From: Youngiibacter multivorans
Lineage (GTDB): Bacteria; Bacillota; Clostridia; Clostridiales; Clostridiaceae
Reading direction: 5' to 3'
Assembly (NCBI RefSeq): GCF_017873395.1
Contig: NZ_JAGGKC010000010.1
Coordinates: forward strand, 1 to 64,000
Length of the DNA stretch: 64,000 nucleotides
The position numbers and the translations under genes were made by a program. This document shows, piece after piece, positions 8,572 through 16,896 of the stretch. Numbering within the stretch: position 1 is the first letter of the stretch; each line of letters opens with the position of its first letter. Below the pieces are notes generated by a model. That model saw only the letters and a program-made list of their open reading frames with translations. It searched no databases and was not told the DNA's origin.

Positions 8572-9753
8572 ATGAGAGAAGTAGTAATCGTAAGTGCCGT
8601 AAGGACTCCACTCGGAGCTTTCGGTGGGAAGTTCAAGGAAGTTTCTGCAGTAGCCTTAGGAACAGCAGCGGTAAAGGGTGCTCTTGAAAAGGCCGGAGTA
8701 AAGCCTGAGCTCGTCGAAGAAGTAATATTCGGAAACGTTCTTGGTGCAGGTCTTGGGCAGAATGTTGCAAGACAGGTATCCATTCATGCTGGAATTCCTA
8801 TAGAGGTTCCTTCATTCACAGTAAACAAGGTCTGCGGATCAGGGCTCAAGGCGGTTGCGCTTGCAGCACAGGCGATCATAGCAGGAGATGCTGACATAAT
8901 AGTTGCCGGTGGAACCGAGAACATGTCACAGGCACCATATCTCCTCAAGACCTCAAGATGGGGAATGAGGATGGGCGATGCAGCTGTAGAGGACTACATG
9001 GTCAAGGACGGTCTGACAGACATATTCAACGGCTACCACATGGGCGTCACCGCTGAAAACATAGTTGATCAGTGGGGACTTACCAGAGAAGGCCAGGACC
9101 AGTTCTCAGCAACAAGTCAGAACAGGGCTGAAGCTGCAATAAAGGCTGGAAGGTTTGTTGACGAGATAGTTCCAATAGTCATCCCTCAGAGAAAGGGCGA
9201 CCCAGTTGTAATAGACACAGACGAATATCCTAAGTTCGGAACTACCCTTGAAGGACTTGCAAAGCTCAAGCCAGCATTCAAGAAGGATGGAACAGTCACA
9301 GCCGCTTCATCATCAGGAATAAATGACGGAGCTGCAGCACTTGTAATAATGAGCAAGGAAAAGGCAGATGAACTCGGACTGAAAGCTCTTGTAACAATCA
9401 AGTCATATGCTTCAGCAGGAGTAGACCCTAAGATAATGGGAACAGGACCAATTCCTGCAGTCAGAAAGGCTCTTGCAAAGGGCGGAATGACAGTTGCAGA
9501 CCTCGACCTCATCGAAGCCAATGAAGCTTTTGCAGCTCAGGCTATGTCAGTAATGCATGACCTCGAGCTTGACCCTGAGAAGACAAATGTAAACGGCGGA
9601 GCAATTGCGCTTGGTCATCCTATCGGAGCATCAGGAGCAAGGATACTTGTCACTCTGATACACGAGATGGCAAAGAGAGAAGATGCCAAGACAGGACTTG
9701 CTACGCTTTGCATAGGCGGCGGACAGGGAACTGCTGTCATAGTTTCCAAATAG
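8572..9753 (+). CDS. thlA: Acetyl-CoA C-acetyltransferase (thiolase)
   Basis: Cytoplasmic biosynthetic/degradative thiolase interconverting two acetyl-CoA and acetoacetyl-CoA. The 393-residue length is standard. Catalytic residues are visible: Cys88 (NKVCGSGLKAV), His349 (ALGHPIGASG) and Cys380 (CIGGGQG). The start has AGGAGG upstream. With AtoD and AtoA following at 18 bases and by start-stop overlap, the operon would convert acetoacetate through acetoacetyl-CoA to two acetyl-CoA. It could also run in reverse towards acetoacetate/butyrate chemistry. Control is by the sigma-54 promoter at 8516-8531. Confidence 0.93.
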   Translation: MREVVIVSAVRTPLGAFGGKFKEVSAVALGTAAVKGALEKAGVKPELVEEVIFGNVLGAGLGQNVARQVSIHAGIPIEVPSFTVNKVCGSGLKAVALAAQAIIAGDADIIVAGGTENMSQAPYLLKTSRWGMRMGDAAVEDYMVKDGLTDIFNGYHMGVTAENIVDQWGLTREGQDQFSATSQNRAEAAIKAGRFVDEIVPIVIPQRKGDPVVIDTDEYPKFGTTLEGLAKLKPAFKKDGTVTAASSSGINDGAAALVIMSKEKADELGLKALVTIKSYASAGVDPKIMGTGPIPAVRKALAKGGMTVADLDLIEANEAFAAQAMSVMHDLELDPEKTNVNGGAIALGHPIGASGARILVTLIHEMAKREDAKTGLATLCIGGGQGTAVIVSK

Positions 9754-9771
9754 GTTACAGGAGGAATATTG

Positions 9772-10428
9772 ATGAACAAGATAGTCACCATAGAAGAGGC
9801 AATCAGCCATGTCAAGGACGGCTCCGTAATAATGGTTGGAGGTTTCCTCGGAGGCGGATCGCCTGAGAAGCTTATCGATGCTCTCGTAGCCAAAGGAGTA
9901 AAGGACCTCACACTCATCTGCAACGACACCGCCTTTGTAGACAAGGGTGTAGGAAAGCTCGTTGTAACAAAGCAGTTCAAGAAGGTAATCGTAAGCCATA
10001 TAGGAACAAATCCTGAGACAGGAAGACAGATGATAGCCAATGAAATGGAAGTCGACCTGGTTCCACAGGGAACCCTGGCAGAGAGAATCAGATCTGCAGG
10101 TGCAGGCCTTGGCGGATTCCTCACACCAACCGGAGTAGGGACAATAGTCGAGGAAGGCAAGGAAAAGATGGTAATCAATGGAATGGAATATCTCCTTGAG
10201 CTTCCCCTCAAGGCTGATGTTGCACTCGTATATGCTGAGAAGGCTGACAAGTTCGGTAATCTTGTGTATGCAGGCTCCAAGAGCAACTTCAATCCATTAA
10301 TGGCAACAGCAGCAGACATCACCATCGCAGAAGTCGGCGAAGTCGTTGAGATTGGTGAGATCAACCAGAACGATGTAAAGACTCCTGGAATATTCGTGAC
10401 ATACATCGTCAACGGAGGGAAGAACTAA
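9772..10428 (+). CDS. atoD: Acetate/acetoacetate CoA-transferase subunit alpha
   Basis: Alpha subunit (218 codons, standard length) of a 3-oxoacid CoA-transferase that moves CoA between acetyl-CoA and acetoacetate or butyrate. It has the CoA-transferase family I glycine-rich N-terminal motif MVGGFLGGGSPEKLIDAL and the NDTAFVDKGVG segment. The ATG at 9772 follows GGAGG; an in-frame TTG immediately before it is less likely. The stop overlaps the atoA start (TAATG), which indicates translational coupling of the two subunits. Confidence 0.92.
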   Translation: MNKIVTIEEAISHVKDGSVIMVGGFLGGGSPEKLIDALVAKGVKDLTLICNDTAFVDKGVGKLVVTKQFKKVIVSHIGTNPETGRQMIANEMEVDLVPQGTLAERIRSAGAGLGGFLTPTGVGTIVEEGKEKMVINGMEYLLELPLKADVALVYAEKADKFGNLVYAGSKSNFNPLMATAADITIAEVGEVVEIGEINQNDVKTPGIFVTYIVNGGKN

Positions 10429-11090
10429 TGGATAAGAACGAAATCAAAAATTTCATAGCCAAGAGAGTGGCACAGGAGCTCAAGGACGGAGACGTTGTCA
10501 ACCTCGGAATCGGTCTTCCCACTGCAGTCGCTAACTTCGTTCCAGAAGGAATCTCTGTAACTTTCCAGTCAGAGAACGGCTTCCTGGGACTAGGCCCTGC
10601 ACCAGAGGCAGGCAAGGAAGATCCTTCAGTATTCAATGCTGGCGGAATGCCTGTTACAATACTTCCTCATGGATCATTCTTCGACTCAGCCACCTCATTC
10701 GGAATCATCAGGGGAGGCCATGTTAACATGACTGTTCTCGGTGCTCTTCAGGTTGATGAGAAGGGTAACCTTGCAAACTGGATGATACCAGGCAAGATGA
10801 TACCTGGAATGGGCGGAGCAATGGACCTTGTAGTAGGAGCCAAGAAGGTTGTAGTAGCTATGGAGCATACCCAGAAGGGTGCTCACAAGATACTGAAGCA
10901 GTGCACGCTACCTCTTACTGCGGCTGCGCAGGTCAACGAGATAATCACTGAAATGGCTGTCATAAAGGTTACGCCTGCAGGACTCGTGCTTGACGACATC
11001 AATCCGGAATTCACCATCGAAGAGGTTCAGGCCGCAACTGGCGCCGAGCTGATAATATCAGATGCCGCAAAGGCTAAGGCCAAGAAATAG
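10428..11090 (+). CDS. atoA: Acetate/acetoacetate CoA-transferase subunit beta
   Basis: Beta subunit of the CoA-transferase, 220 residues. It carries the catalytic glutamate Glu49 in the SENG motif, which forms the glutamyl-CoA thioester intermediate in this family, plus the conserved GGMPVTILPHGSFFDSA and GGHVNMTVLGALQVDEKGN segments. It is translationally coupled to atoD and is the last gene of the operon, followed by a hairpin at 11193-11222. Confidence 0.93.
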   Translation: MDKNEIKNFIAKRVAQELKDGDVVNLGIGLPTAVANFVPEGISVTFQSENGFLGLGPAPEAGKEDPSVFNAGGMPVTILPHGSFFDSATSFGIIRGGHVNMTVLGALQVDEKGNLANWMIPGKMIPGMGGAMDLVVGAKKVVVAMEHTQKGAHKILKQCTLPLTAAAQVNEIITEMAVIKVTPAGLVLDDINPEFTIEEVQAATGAELIISDAAKAKAKK

Positions 11091-11192
11091 CTTTGCAGCG
11101 TAAGGCTGTATACTCTTTTTGAGATGCATACCTGAACCGCACAAATTATTGATTGCCAACTACAAATAAACCTCTTATTTCACTGTTGGAGG

Positions 11193-11222
11193 GGAGCCGA
11201 CCTGATTATTCAGGGCGGCTCC
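11193..11222 (+). terminator. Terminator-like hairpin after the thlA-atoDA operon
   Basis: GGAGCCG pairs with CGGCTCC, with inner pairing CCTGA/TCAGG around TTAT. The following TTCCATTT is only weakly T-rich. It stands about 100 bases after the atoA stop. Confidence 0.6.
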
Positions 11223-11278
11223 TTCCATTTCATGAGCCATTGTAGATTTAGGAAAGCGAATAATGCAGCAAAAAAAGA

Positions 11279-11308
11279 GGCTGGATATCCAAATTCGGAT
11301 TTCCAGCC
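11279..11308. terminator. Bidirectional terminator, mainly for the glycerate kinase gene
   Basis: GGCTGGA...TCCAGCC hairpin with more inner pairing (ATCC/GGAT). On the minus strand it is followed by CTTTTTTT, and on the plus strand by TTTCTTC. It lies between convergent operons. Confidence 0.75.
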
Positions 11309-11334
11309 TTTCTTCAATTACTTGAATATTGGAG

Positions 11335-12471
11335 TTATGCCTTAAGTGACTTTGCAAGCCTCAAAATGTTGTCCACAGTGAACGTGAGATTCTCCACACT
11401 CTTATACCTGCTTGTCTCGAATGCCTCAGGCAGCCTGTTTATTGTGAATATTGCGGATACACCAACTTCATAGGCTTCTTCGATGTCATTGTCGGCTCCG
11501 CCGGCAACGACGATCACTGGAACACCTTTTTTCTTTGCTCTTCGTGCTACTCCGATGACAACCTTGCCTCTAAGGCTCTGGAAATCAATCTTTCCCTCAC
11601 CGGTGAATATGGCATCGGCTCCCTCGATTACCTCGCTGAAGTTTACAGTGTCAAGCACAGTCTCGATTCCCATCTGGAGCTTCGAGCTGAAGAATGCAAT
11701 CATTCCTGCTCCCATTGCTCCTGCTGCTCCGGTTCCCGGAACAACTGAAAGGTCCATTCCCAGATCCTTGCCTATGACTTCTGCCAGATGCTTTATTCCT
11801 TCATCGAGGAACAGGACCATTTCGGGATCAGCACCCTTCTGCGGTCCGAATACATGGGCCGCTCCTGTCTTTCCGTACATAGGGTTGTCAATATCGCACA
11901 TTGTTACTATCTCTATTCCGTCAAGCTCCCTGGTCTTTTCAGAAAGGTCTATCCTTGAGATTTCATGGGTTGTTCCGCCTGTGGGTATGAACTTCTCACC
12001 CTTCTCGTTATAGAAGTTTACACCTATGGCAGCTGCTGCTCCGCAGCCTCCGTCATTCGTGCTGCTTCCGCCGAGTCCTACAACTATCTTGCTTACGCCA
12101 CGCTTGGCGGCATCAAGTATGAGCTGGCCTACTCCGTAGGTTGTGGTCTTTTTAGGGTCGCGTCTGTCTTCAACAAGCGGAAGACCTGCGCATGCTGCCA
12201 TTTCTATGACGGCTGTCTTTCCTTCGTCTATGATTCCGTAGAATGATTCCATATCCTCGAAATATGGATTCTTGACTGTAAGGTGAACCTTCTCGCCTCC
12301 AAGTGCTGTAAGGAAACAGTCAACGCTTCCCTCTCCTCCGTCAGCTACTGGTATCGAAACCACTTCACAGCCCGGAAAATGCTCTTCTACCCTTCCCCCG
12401 ATGATCTCACAAATCTTTGATGAGCTTAACGTACCTTTGAATGAATCCGGTATGAGTACTACTTTCTTCAT
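11335..12471 (-). CDS. glxK: Glycerate 2-kinase (GlxK/GarK type)
   Basis: Phosphorylates D-glycerate, giving 2-phosphoglycerate in GarK/GlxK-type enzymes. The 378-residue length and motifs fit glycerate kinase type 1 (PF02595): start KKVVLIPDSFKGTLSS, the centre GLGGSSTNDGG and the C-terminal EGKIDFQSLRGKVVIGVARRAKK. The start follows GGGGGA. It is the last gene of kdgT-larA-glxK, separated from larA by a strong intercistronic hairpin. Context suggests that a hydroxyacid imported by KdgT and epimerised by LarA ends up as D-glycerate. Confidence 0.9.
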   Translation of the reverse strand: MKKVVLIPDSFKGTLSSSKICEIIGGRVEEHFPGCEVVSIPVADGGEGSVDCFLTALGGEKVHLTVKNPYFEDMESFYGIIDEGKTAVIEMAACAGLPLVEDRRDPKKTTTYGVGQLILDAAKRGVSKIVVGLGGSSTNDGGCGAAAAIGVNFYNEKGEKFIPTGGTTHEISRIDLSEKTRELDGIEIVTMCDIDNPMYGKTGAAHVFGPQKGADPEMVLFLDEGIKHLAEVIGKDLGMDLSVVPGTGAAGAMGAGMIAFFSSKLQMGIETVLDTVNFSEVIEGADAIFTGEGKIDFQSLRGKVVIGVARRAKKKGVPVIVVAGGADNDIEEAYEVGVSAIFTINRLPEAFETSRYKSVENLTFTVDNILRLAKSLKA

Positions 12472-12494
12472 GTTATCCCCCTTGTATGTTGCTT

Positions 12495-12524
12495 AGGAGC
12501 CTTTGGGCTTTGCCCAAGGCTCCT
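12495..12524 (-). terminator. Intercistronic hairpin between larA and glxK
   Basis: AGGAGCCTTTGGGC pairs with GCCCAAGGCTCCT around a three-base loop. There is no T-tract on the minus strand, so partial termination or mRNA processing/stabilisation is more likely than a full stop. Confidence 0.5.
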
Positions 12525-12530
12525 ATATCA

Positions 12531-13805
12531 TTATAATACGATGACTGATACTCCGTCAGGAATTACTGTGATTTTCGCATCAGATTTTCCGAGAATCTCG
12601 TCTGCCTTCTTTATGGCCTCTTCGATAGAATGCGCCGGAATCATGTGCAGGTCCTCCACAATGTTGTCAGGCGCTTCAGATACGTATACGACCTTGTAGT
12701 TCTTGAGTATCCTTGCGAATATCTGCGACTGCCACTGGTCGGGTATGGTATCCTCGCTTGGCGTCGCAAGGAATTCAGCCATCATCCTCTCGACGTCCTG
12801 CTCCTCGCTGAAGGACTTATAGAAGCCTTCACCGCCGTGACCGTCATTCGACTTTGCCGCGATGATGATCACTCCGCCTTCATTAAGCGTCGCTTCTGCG
12901 GCTGTCATGCCCTTTACAGCCTGATATATGTTCTGGTCCAGAGGATATCCGGCATTCGTGGTTACCGCTATGTCTGCTGGGATCCTTGATACCTTGCACT
13001 GGCTGTTTAGGAAATTCCTTCCTTCAATGTGAGCCAGGTCGCAGTCTCCTGCTACAGCAAATATGGCTTCCTTGTCTGAGTTTATAACTACATTGACAAT
13101 GAAGTCGAGCCTTGCTGCCCTTGCTGCATACAGCATGTCCCTGTGTATTGGGTTACCGTCGACAATACCTGTCCTTGACCTGTCGCTGTCTATGAAGGTT
13201 GCGTTATGGTTGAACATGACAGTCTTCCTGCTCGCTATACCAGGAAGCACGCTCTTCCTTCCGCCTGAGTAGCCTGCGAAGAAGTGCGGTTCAATAAAAC
13301 CTTCTGAAACAAGGAGGTCAGCCTCGACTGCGAGCTTGTTGATTATAAGCTCTCCACCTGAAGGAAGTGTCCCTATGTTTACGAGCATGCTCTCATCGTC
13401 GCAGTCATGGACATATATCTTCTCAGAAGCCATTATCTCAGGACCGAACTTTGAAAGGAGCTCAGCCTCTGTAGTTCCTCTATGGCATCCTGTTGATATC
13501 AGTATGGTTATGTCTGCATCAGGATTACATTTCCTTATCTCTTCAAGCATCAAAGGCATTATGACCTTGCTTGGCACAGGCCTTGTATGGTCGCTTGCTA
13601 TCACGACAACCTTTTTCTTTCCCTTTGCAATTTCCCTGAGCCTTGGCGTACCGATCGGATTCTCCATGGCCTTCCTTACAATCTCCACCTGAGTTTCAGC
13701 GGGCTTGTAGTGATGCATGTCGGAAACAAGTATTCCGGCTATCCTGTCATCAGGTATCTCTGCTTCAAGATATCCCTGGCCATAAGGCAATTTTATGTTC
13801 GTCAT
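12531..13805 (-). CDS. larA: LarA-family nickel-pincer 2-hydroxyacid racemase/epimerase
   Basis: Member of the lactate racemase family that uses the nickel-pincer nucleotide (NPN) cofactor. At 424 residues it has the same length as Lactiplantibacillus plantarum LarA, and the functional residues keep the same numbers: Asp72, Arg75, catalytic His108 and His174, Lys184 (covalent pincer attachment), nickel ligand His200, and substrate-site Tyr294 and Lys298. It is therefore expected to be active and NPN-dependent. The neighbours (KdgT-type permease, glycerate kinase) argue for a glycerate- or aldonate-type hydroxyacid rather than lactate, but the substrate is inference; LarA paralogues act on several 2-hydroxyacids. 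GGAGG precedes the ATG. Expressed from the sigma-54 promoter at 14835-14850. Confidence 0.9.
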   Translation of the reverse strand: MTNIKLPYGQGYLEAEIPDDRIAGILVSDMHHYKPAETQVEIVRKAMENPIGTPRLREIAKGKKKVVVIASDHTRPVPSKVIMPLMLEEIRKCNPDADITILISTGCHRGTTEAELLSKFGPEIMASEKIYVHDCDDESMLVNIGTLPSGGELIINKLAVEADLLVSEGFIEPHFFAGYSGGRKSVLPGIASRKTVMFNHNATFIDSDRSRTGIVDGNPIHRDMLYAARAARLDFIVNVVINSDKEAIFAVAGDCDLAHIEGRNFLNSQCKVSRIPADIAVTTNAGYPLDQNIYQAVKGMTAAEATLNEGGVIIIAAKSNDGHGGEGFYKSFSEEQDVERMMAEFLATPSEDTIPDQWQSQIFARILKNYKVVYVSEAPDNIVEDLHMIPAHSIEEAIKKADEILGKSDAKITVIPDGVSVIVL

Positions 13806-13829
13806 TGATAAATCCTCCTTAATGGAATC

Positions 13830-14789
13830 CTATGCAGCCTGAGCCTTCTCTGCTATCTTGGCCTTCTCCCTCTTGTCCATGTAGTTCACGAACATCGGGC
13901 ACAGTATCGCTGTTACTATTATGGCAGCAGCTATCTGTACTGTCGCCTGTGCTGATATTGCTGCAAGGCTCGGGTCAACTGCAGCAAGCGCTGCAGGTGT
14001 AGCTACCGCATTCCCTGCAGTGGTCCCTATTGCAACACCTACCTGAGGGTGCTTTGCCTTGAGAAGCTTCATGGTAAAGTAACCACCGATTCCTGTGATA
14101 AGTGTACAAGCAACTCCAAGTACAATTCCAGGAAGTCCTGCCTGGATTATCTGCCCGAAGTTTAGTGCAGCTCCCAGCGGGAATGCAAAGAAAGGTATTA
14201 GTATCGTGGTTCCCTTGTCAAGGAATAGCCTGAGCTCTTCATCAAGGTTTCCAAGTATGAATCCTATGAGGATAGGAACTATCGTAGCTACCAGTGCTAT
14301 TATAGGAACTGTCGCTATCCCTGTGATTCCGAATGCAAGCATTGTGAAAAAAGGTCCGTCATTCAGAGAAAGTATGGAGATTGCTCCTACGTCAGTGGAA
14401 TCACCATATTCACCCGCAAGCGCTGCATACAGTCCTCCATTGGAGTTGGTTATAGCAGCAACGAATGCGAGCGGCGAAATTGCAAGCACTCCTGCAGGAC
14501 CGAAAACTGTGTTTATAAGGACTCCCAATACTGCACCTATTACAAATTTTGTTAATGTCAGTGCTATACCCTTGGCAAGTGGAGCTCCCGCCTGCTTGGC
14601 ATTGATCTGTGCTCCGTTGCAGAAAAGGAATACAGCGAGTATCGGAAGTGCTCCCGTCTTGAACAGGTGTGTAGTGAAACCACCTATAGTGAGCAGACTA
14701 GGGAAGAACGTGTTGATTGCAGCTCCCAAGAGCAGCGGAACTACCATGAGTCCTCCGGGGATCCTTCTTACTGTCTTTAGTATTTGCAT
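13830..14789 (-). CDS. kdgT: KdgT-family 2-keto-3-deoxygluconate / organic acid permease
   Basis: A 319-residue membrane protein of the 2-keto-3-deoxygluconate permease family (PF03812), about ten hydrophobic helices. Visible family segments are RIPGGLMVVPLLLGAAINT near the N-terminus, FLFCNGAQINAKQAG and the centre ITNSNGGLYAALAGEYGD. The start ATG has AGGAGG. It is first in kdgT-larA-glxK, 40 bases downstream of the sigma-54 -12 element. Known members import 2-keto-3-deoxygluconate by proton symport; here the next two genes suggest a hydroxyacid such as glycerate as cargo (inference). Confidence 0.87.
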   Translation of the reverse strand: MQILKTVRRIPGGLMVVPLLLGAAINTFFPSLLTIGGFTTHLFKTGALPILAVFLFCNGAQINAKQAGAPLAKGIALTLTKFVIGAVLGVLINTVFGPAGVLAISPLAFVAAITNSNGGLYAALAGEYGDSTDVGAISILSLNDGPFFTMLAFGITGIATVPIIALVATIVPILIGFILGNLDEELRLFLDKGTTILIPFFAFPLGAALNFGQIIQAGLPGIVLGVACTLITGIGGYFTMKLLKAKHPQVGVAIGTTAGNAVATPAALAAVDPSLAAISAQATVQIAAAIIVTAILCPMFVNYMDKREKAKIAEKAQAA

Positions 14790-14834
14790 GTTGACCTCCT
14801 GAAAATTTATTATTGATCAGTTCGATAATATATT

Positions 14835-14850
14835 AGCAATTAGCGTGCCA
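14835..14850 (-). promoter_or_regulatory. Sigma-54 (-24/-12) promoter of kdgT-larA-glxK
   Basis: On the minus strand the sequence reads TGGCACGCTAATTGCT, a perfect match to TGGCACG-N4-TTGCW. It lies 46 bases upstream of the kdgT start and 131 bases past the end of a PrpR-type sigma-54 activator gene. Confidence 0.9.
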
Positions 14851-14934
14851 ACTGTTAAAGCCCTTGAAATGCTTTACCTTTTAGGAATCCGCCATTTTCA
14901 GACCTGCCAAATCCGTTGCATATCGCAAAATAAA

Positions 14935-14970
14935 TGATGCATCTTGCAACAGCTGTTGCCAAATGCATCA
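14935..14970. promoter_or_regulatory. 36-bp palindrome, likely activator binding site
   Basis: Two 18-base arms match at 16 positions as an inverted repeat with no spacer; each arm runs TGATGCAT then a GCAACAG end. It lies 85-120 bases upstream of the -24 element, just past the regulator stop. There is no T-tract in either direction, so an enhancer site is more likely than a terminator. A further half-site, GTTGCATATCGCAAA, lies at about 14915-14929. Confidence 0.7.
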
Positions 14971-14980
14971 TAACACATTC

Positions 14981-16882
14981 CTAGTTCTCTTCGTTTTTGA
15001 TCTTCCTCCAGAGTGTGGTCCTGTTTATTCCGAGTATTTTAGCAGCTTCCCCCAAATTTCCGGAGGAGGACTCCAGCACCTTTTCTATGTATCTTTCCTC
15101 AAGAGTCTTTAGGTCCATGCCTTTCATGGCTATTTCAAGAATAGGGTCACCTGATTGTACTGTGCCCTTTTCCGGCTTTACTGAGCCTGGAGAAATGACC
15201 TCATCCTTCAGATAGTCGAAGGAGCCGAGTATAACGCTTCTCTCAACTATATTTTCAAGCTCCCTGATATTTCCCTCGTAGCTCCTGTTCATCAGGATCC
15301 CTTTTATCTTCTGATTTATCTCAAGAGGCTTCTTTCCATACACCTTAGCATATTTTCTGATGAAGTGCTCTGCAAGGACCGGGATGTCCTCCTTCCTCTT
15401 GGAAAGAGGAGGAAGCCTTAAGGTCAGCACATTTATCCTGAAGAAAAGGTCCTTCCTGAACTGCTCATTATCTACCATCCTCTTCAGATACTTGTTGGAC
15501 GCCGTGATTATCTTCACATCAACCGGAATGAGTTTACCTCCGCCGATACGCATCACCTGCTTCTCCTGAAGCACTCTTAGAAGCCTTCCCTGAAGCTCCA
15601 GCGGGATTTCACTGATCTCATCAAGAAACAGTGTGCCGTTATGTGCAAGCTCGAAAACTCCAGGTTTACCCTTCTTTCTCGCACCGGTGAACGATCCCTC
15701 CTCATAACCAAAGAATTCACTCTCGATGAGGCTTGGAGGAATGGCTGCACAGTTGACAGCAACAAATGGACCGTTTTTTCTGGTGCCTTCATTGTGCATG
15801 CTCTGGCAGAACAGTTCTTTTCCGACTCCTGATTCACCGCACACATGGACAGGTGTATCATACTTCGAATACTCCCTGGCTATTTCGATGCATTCCTTCA
15901 TCGCCCTGCTCTGGCAGATGATGTCTGAAAAATGGTATCTTGCCGTAAATCCGTTGTCATCAAGGCTCCTTCTGACCTTCTGTTCAAGGCTCTGGAGCTC
16001 TGCAATTTCCTGGAAGGTGGCAACAGCCCCGGCAGCCTCGTTGTTCACGATAATAGGAGCCCTGTTGCATGTGATCCTAGTATCTCCGACGCTTGCCAGC
16101 TCGCCGGTCTGGATATCTCCTGTGATCATTGTGTACGGGAGCAGAGTTCCTGGTATGACCTCATCAACTTTCCTTCCAATGACATCCCTGCTCGGTAATC
16201 CATATATTCTCTCAGCTGTCCTGTTGAATACTGTGACAAGCTCTTTTGAATCTATTGCAACTATACCGTCCCTAACGAAGTCAGCCATTGTGGATACCTG
16301 CTCAGCCCTGAACAGCTCGTCCTTTGTAGCCTTCAGTATCCTTCTTGCCTCCTGTATTGCTGAAAGTATAGACTCCTTCTGTGAATGGATGACTATACCC
16401 TTGCAGCTTAAGCCCTCGGCTATCCTTATTATGTTGGCGTCGCCGATGTATGTCTTTATCCCCTTGTTCTTGTAACCCTCGATTATGCTGTGGATGTCCC
16501 CTTCACTGGTGATCTCGACCTTAACAACCTTGTTTGGAATCAGCTTCTTCAGTATGTCGAAGCCATAGACGACATTCGTATATCCTGCAACTCCCACAAT
16601 CTCGTCTTTGTCACCAATCCTGTCGAAGCTTTCAAGCACATCGAACGCGCTAACCTTGATTTCCACCACCGGTATTGAAAGGTCAGTCTGAATAAGCTTG
16701 TATGTTCCACCTCTGGTGACTATTATCTTCACCCCGTTCTTTACAAGCTCTCTTGCAATCATAAGCCCTTCACCCATGTTTCCCAGGATGACTTCAACAT
16801 TGCTGTAGTTCCTTTCTTTTACAAGGTTCACAGCCTTGTCATATATGTCTTCTATAGGTGCAAGCACCACTATGTCTTTCAT
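14981..16882 (-). CDS. PrpR-type sigma-54-dependent activator of the kdgT-larA-glxK operon
   Basis: Enhancer-binding protein of 633 residues. Domains: PrpR_N sensor (about 1-190), PAS (about 195-300), AAA+ (about 315-545) with Walker A GESGVGKE near residue 349 and the sigma-54 loop GSFTGA near residue 397, and a C-terminal Fis-type helix-turn-helix (about 606-633, GEAAKILGINRTTLWRKI). PrpR_N domains bind small organic acids or sugar-acid derivatives in known members. It is transcribed with larC 14 bases upstream, and its operon target begins directly downstream with a perfect -24/-12 promoter and a 36-bp palindrome. The likely inducer is the transported hydroxyacid or its ketoacid (inference). 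Confidence 0.9.
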   Translation of the reverse strand: MKDIVVLAPIEDIYDKAVNLVKERNYSNVEVILGNMGEGLMIARELVKNGVKIIVTRGGTYKLIQTDLSIPVVEIKVSAFDVLESFDRIGDKDEIVGVAGYTNVVYGFDILKKLIPNKVVKVEITSEGDIHSIIEGYKNKGIKTYIGDANIIRIAEGLSCKGIVIHSQKESILSAIQEARRILKATKDELFRAEQVSTMADFVRDGIVAIDSKELVTVFNRTAERIYGLPSRDVIGRKVDEVIPGTLLPYTMITGDIQTGELASVGDTRITCNRAPIIVNNEAAGAVATFQEIAELQSLEQKVRRSLDDNGFTARYHFSDIICQSRAMKECIEIAREYSKYDTPVHVCGESGVGKELFCQSMHNEGTRKNGPFVAVNCAAIPPSLIESEFFGYEEGSFTGARKKGKPGVFELAHNGTLFLDEISEIPLELQGRLLRVLQEKQVMRIGGGKLIPVDVKIITASNKYLKRMVDNEQFRKDLFFRINVLTLRLPPLSKRKEDIPVLAEHFIRKYAKVYGKKPLEINQKIKGILMNRSYEGNIRELENIVERSVILGSFDYLKDEVISPGSVKPEKGTVQSGDPILEIAMKGMDLKTLEERYIEKVLESSSGNLGEAAKILGINRTTLWRKIKNEEN

Positions 16883-16896
16883 TGAAAACCCTCCAT

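Noticed and set aside
9615..10412. 265-codon minus-strand frame opposite atoD
   Set aside because: Ser/Pro-rich shadow of the atoD coding strand with no ribosome site; atoD and atoA are clear genes.
14095..14802. 235-codon plus-strand frame opposite kdgT
   Set aside because: Antisense shadow of a hydrophobic protein gene; no ribosome site and low-complexity composition.
14935..14970. 36-bp palindrome as terminator of the PrpR-type regulator
   Set aside because: No T-tract on either side, and its place upstream of a sigma-54 promoter fits an enhancer better.
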